Below are positions 53,171 through 54,560 of a DNA stretch of 54,560 nt, piece by piece (the stretch's first letter is position 1; each line of letters starts with the position of its first letter). The position numbers and the translations under genes were made by a program. Origin of the DNA: Monoglobus sp964617455 (lineage in GTDB: Bacteria; Bacillota; Clostridia; Monoglobales; Monoglobaceae); assembly GCA_964617455.1 (NCBI GenBank), contig CAZTYF010000013.1, positions 1 through 54,560 on the forward strand. The letters run 5' to 3'. The notes beneath the pieces are model-generated. The model was not told where the DNA came from. It did not search any database and saw only the letters and a program-made list of their open reading frames with translations.

Positions 53171-53196
53171 TTTAAAAGGGCGGGTTGGCCGCCCTT
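53171..53196 (-). terminator. Terminator overlapping the end of the small SLH gene
   Basis: AAGGGCGG and CCGCCCTT form an 8-bp stem; TTAAATTTG follows on the minus strand. The upstream arm reaches into the stop codon at 53195-53197. Confidence 0.7.
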
Positions 53197-53866
53197 ATTC
53201 CGCTATACCGAAAATCTCTCCTCTTATTGTCACAAGGGGCAGGCCGTCTTTGCCGTTGCAAATAACATAATCCGGACTTTCGGAAGATATTCGGAGCATC
53301 ATCGGCATATCAAGGGCCCTTTCGACAAATGTGAAAACATCCCTCCGAATACACGGATCGGGGGGTGTGTAGTCAATTCCGCTTGTAAGCCCGTATTGCA
53401 GGGCAATCAGCATATATCCGCCGGGATAGCCTCCCGTTAATTCGGCTTTGGGGGCATATCCCAAAAGGGATATTATCATTTTAACAGCCTCTTGATAGGT
53501 CACATCATTTTCGGGCCTGAAGGTTCCGTCCTCGTATCCCTCTATCACGCCCATGGATTGAGCCATAGCTATATATCCGGATGCCCAATGATTTTTTTTC
53601 ACATCGATGAAGGTTGTCTCGGCAGCCTCCGAGGCTTCGGATTCGCCATAGAGCCTGCACACTATTGCAGACATCTCGGCACGGGTTACGGAATCCTCAA
53701 GCCTCATATTCCCGTCCGGGTCACCCGTCACAATCCCCAAGTCAACCAAGTCGGAAAAGGAATCCGTATCATAAGGCGCAAAACCTTCCGCAGAGACACA
53801 AGTTGAGCCGAGAATCAACGCCAAAGACAAGATAAAGCACAGATAATGCATAATATACTTTCTCAC
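53195..53866 (-). CDS. Small exported SLH-repeat protein
   Basis: A 223-residue exported protein with a signal peptide (hydrophobic residues 5-24, cleavage near VSA) and two clear SLH repeats (residues about 35-75, with SVTRAEMSAIVCRLYG, and about 88-140, with FIDVKKNHWASGYIAMAQSMGVIEGYEDGTFRPENDVTYQEAVKMI in part). A third is degenerate. It may bind secondary wall polymer or act as a small S-layer component. The start is GTG 53866 with GAGGTGA just upstream. It follows the large SLH gene and its terminator by about 80 bp; no separate promoter is clear. Confidence 0.88.
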   Translation of the reverse strand: MRKYIMHYLCFILSLALILGSTCVSAEGFAPYDTDSFSDLVDLGIVTGDPDGNMRLEDSVTRAEMSAIVCRLYGESEASEAAETTFIDVKKNHWASGYIAMAQSMGVIEGYEDGTFRPENDVTYQEAVKMIISLLGYAPKAELTGGYPGGYMLIALQYGLTSGIDYTPPDPCIRRDVFTFVERALDMPMMLRISSESPDYVICNGKDGLPLVTIRGEIFGIAE

Positions 53867-53910
53867 AAAATCACCTCATTGTAATCGGGCCGAATTATCT
53901 TTTCCCTAAA

Positions 53911-53938
53911 ATCCCGCAGGGCTTTTGCCCTGCGGGAT
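53911..53938 (-). terminator. Strong terminator after the second large SLH gene
   Basis: ATCCCGCAGGGC and GCCCTGCGGGAT form a perfect 12-bp stem with a TTTT loop, 10 bp after the stop codon at 53949; TTTAGGG follows on the minus strand. Confidence 0.8.
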
Positions 53939-53946
53939 ATGATGTC

Positions 53947-54386
53947 TTTTACCGATTTTTGACTCTCGACATTATTGCCGCAGCCTCCGCTCGGGTGGCC
54001 GGGTCTTTGGGTTTAAACATTCCGTCCGAACCGGTCAAAATTCCCTGCTCGCTCAGGGCTGCCACATAGGGCTGAGCATACTCTTCTATTTCCGCCACAT
54101 CGCTGTAGCTCATGCTCCATGTGGAACTTAAGTCAAGTCTCCGTCCCACTATCGCCGCGATTTGTTCGCGGGTGATATTGTCATTGGGGCTGAATGTGGT
54201 GGATGTGGTGCCGTTGATTATGCCTTCCGCTTGGCCTGCGGCCACATAGGGCGCATACCAATCCGTCGGTGCAACATCGGTGAATGTTGTCTCTCCTCCC
54301 GGAGTTATTCCAAAGAGTATTACAGCCATCTTGGTGAACTCCGCTCTGGTGATTTGGTCATCCGGAGCAAACAGGGTTGCCGTCTC
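53947..54386. repeat. 440-bp exact duplicate of window positions 1-440
   Basis: Reading both copies base by base I find no difference from 1-440 versus 53947-54386. The first mismatch is T441 versus G54387, and substitutions become frequent after that. The identity covers nearly all of the triple SLH module. Confidence 0.9.
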
Positions 54387-54560
54387 GCCGTTTATGATTC
54401 CCGAATTGTAAAGGTCCATGATGTAGGCATATGCCCAGTAATCCGGAGGTACATCTTCGAATATTTGAGATGAACCTTGAACCGGTGCCGCAGTGGGAAT
54501 TTCGGCAGGAGCCGTTGTGGGTGCTTCGGGTTCGCCGGATGCTTCGGGCTCCGCCGTGGC
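53949..54560 (-). CDS. C-terminus of a second large SLH surface protein (partial)
   Basis: The last 203 residues of a protein whose 5' part lies beyond the window. It ends with three SLH repeats (EDVPPDYWAYAYIMDLYN, FTDVAPTDWYAPYVAAG, YSDVAEIEEYAQPYVAAL starts) preceded by a Pro/Thr/Ala/Glu linker. The protein is almost the same as the C-terminus of the giant protein at 3-9002; the last 440 bp of the two genes are identical, while the linker side differs at several sites. The stop is TAA at 53949-53951. An internal Met near 54419 is not the start. It is anchored to the cell wall by analogy. Confidence 0.9.
   Translation of the reverse strand, partial: ATAEPEASGEPEAPTTAPAEIPTAAPVQGSSQIFEDVPPDYWAYAYIMDLYNSGIINGETATLFAPDDQITRAEFTKMAVILFGITPGGETTFTDVAPTDWYAPYVAAGQAEGIINGTTSTTFSPNDNITREQIAAIVGRRLDLSSTWSMSYSDVAEIEEYAQPYVAALSEQGILTGSDGMFKPKDPATRAEAAAIMSRVKNR

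Noticed and set aside
1..54560. tRNA or rRNA genes
   Set aside because: I looked for T-loop sequences and rRNA-like blocks and saw none. A tRNAscan run would be needed to be certain.

Overview
The window looks like a chromosomal piece of an anaerobic, probably gut-dwelling Clostridia (Firmicutes) bacterium with a cell-surface S-layer. Evidence: the clostridial gene order Asp23-nusB-xseA-xseB-ispA-DUF212, RNase J instead of RNase E, an HPr with both His15 and Ser46, strong AGGAGG ribosome binding sites, many sigma-A type promoters with 17-bp spacers, and surface proteins carrying SLH repeats and Pro/Thr linkers. GC is near 50% but drops visibly in hsdS and in the repeat regions. Family or genus cannot be assigned from the sequence alone.

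Layout. 1-9002 (minus): a 2999-residue exported protein joining a pectin methylesterase, an SGNH rhamnogalacturonan-acetylesterase-like domain, two X2 modules and three C-terminal SLH repeats. 9.3-16.6 kb (plus): polysaccharide deacetylase, an intracellular ankyrin-GH43 fusion, a DUF2520 protein, YhbY, an FNT channel and an EF-G-like GTPase. 16.8-18.0 kb (minus): a split chromate transporter. 18.0-18.9 kb: non-coding, with two short tandem-repeat arrays. 18.9-24.9 kb (minus): a type I restriction-modification operon hsdM-hsdS-hsdR, bordered on both sides by copies of one dispersed palindromic repeat in opposite orientation. 25.5-29.0 kb (minus): a second surface SGNH protein whose catalytic residues are lost. 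29.2-33.2 kb (minus): folD, ygiQ, a nitroreductase and an HD-domain protein. 33.2-34.1 kb: non-coding, with a 12-copy 22-bp array. 34.1-38.2 kb (plus): AraC-type regulator and an MBOAT/DHHW pair for polysaccharide O-acetylation. 38.2-45.7 kb: RNase J with a long structured leader, DUF711 and ACT-domain proteins, a HAD phosphatase, tsf, rpsB and divergent rpsT. 45.9-53.0 kb (minus): ptsI, ptsH, 1-phosphofructokinase, a DUF212 protein, ispA, xseB, xseA, nusB, Asp23. 53.2-54.6 kb (minus): a small SLH protein and the 3' end of another large SLH protein whose last 440 bp are identical to the start of the window.

How the parts fit. The surface esterases, secreted deacetylase and GH43 point to a pectin/hemicellulose-using lifestyle: esters are removed at the cell surface and small oligosaccharides are finished inside. 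The PTS-fructose-1-phosphate operon, EF-Ts/S2/S20, NusB and IspA are housekeeping. The least explained material is the three iteron-like arrays (18.17, 18.35 and 33.55 kb), each followed by a similar A/T- and purine-rich tail. They resemble relics of plasmid or phage replication origins. Other points of note are the degenerate SGNH surface protein, the ankyrin-GH43 fusion, a probable leaderless ygiQ mRNA and the structured RNase J leader.
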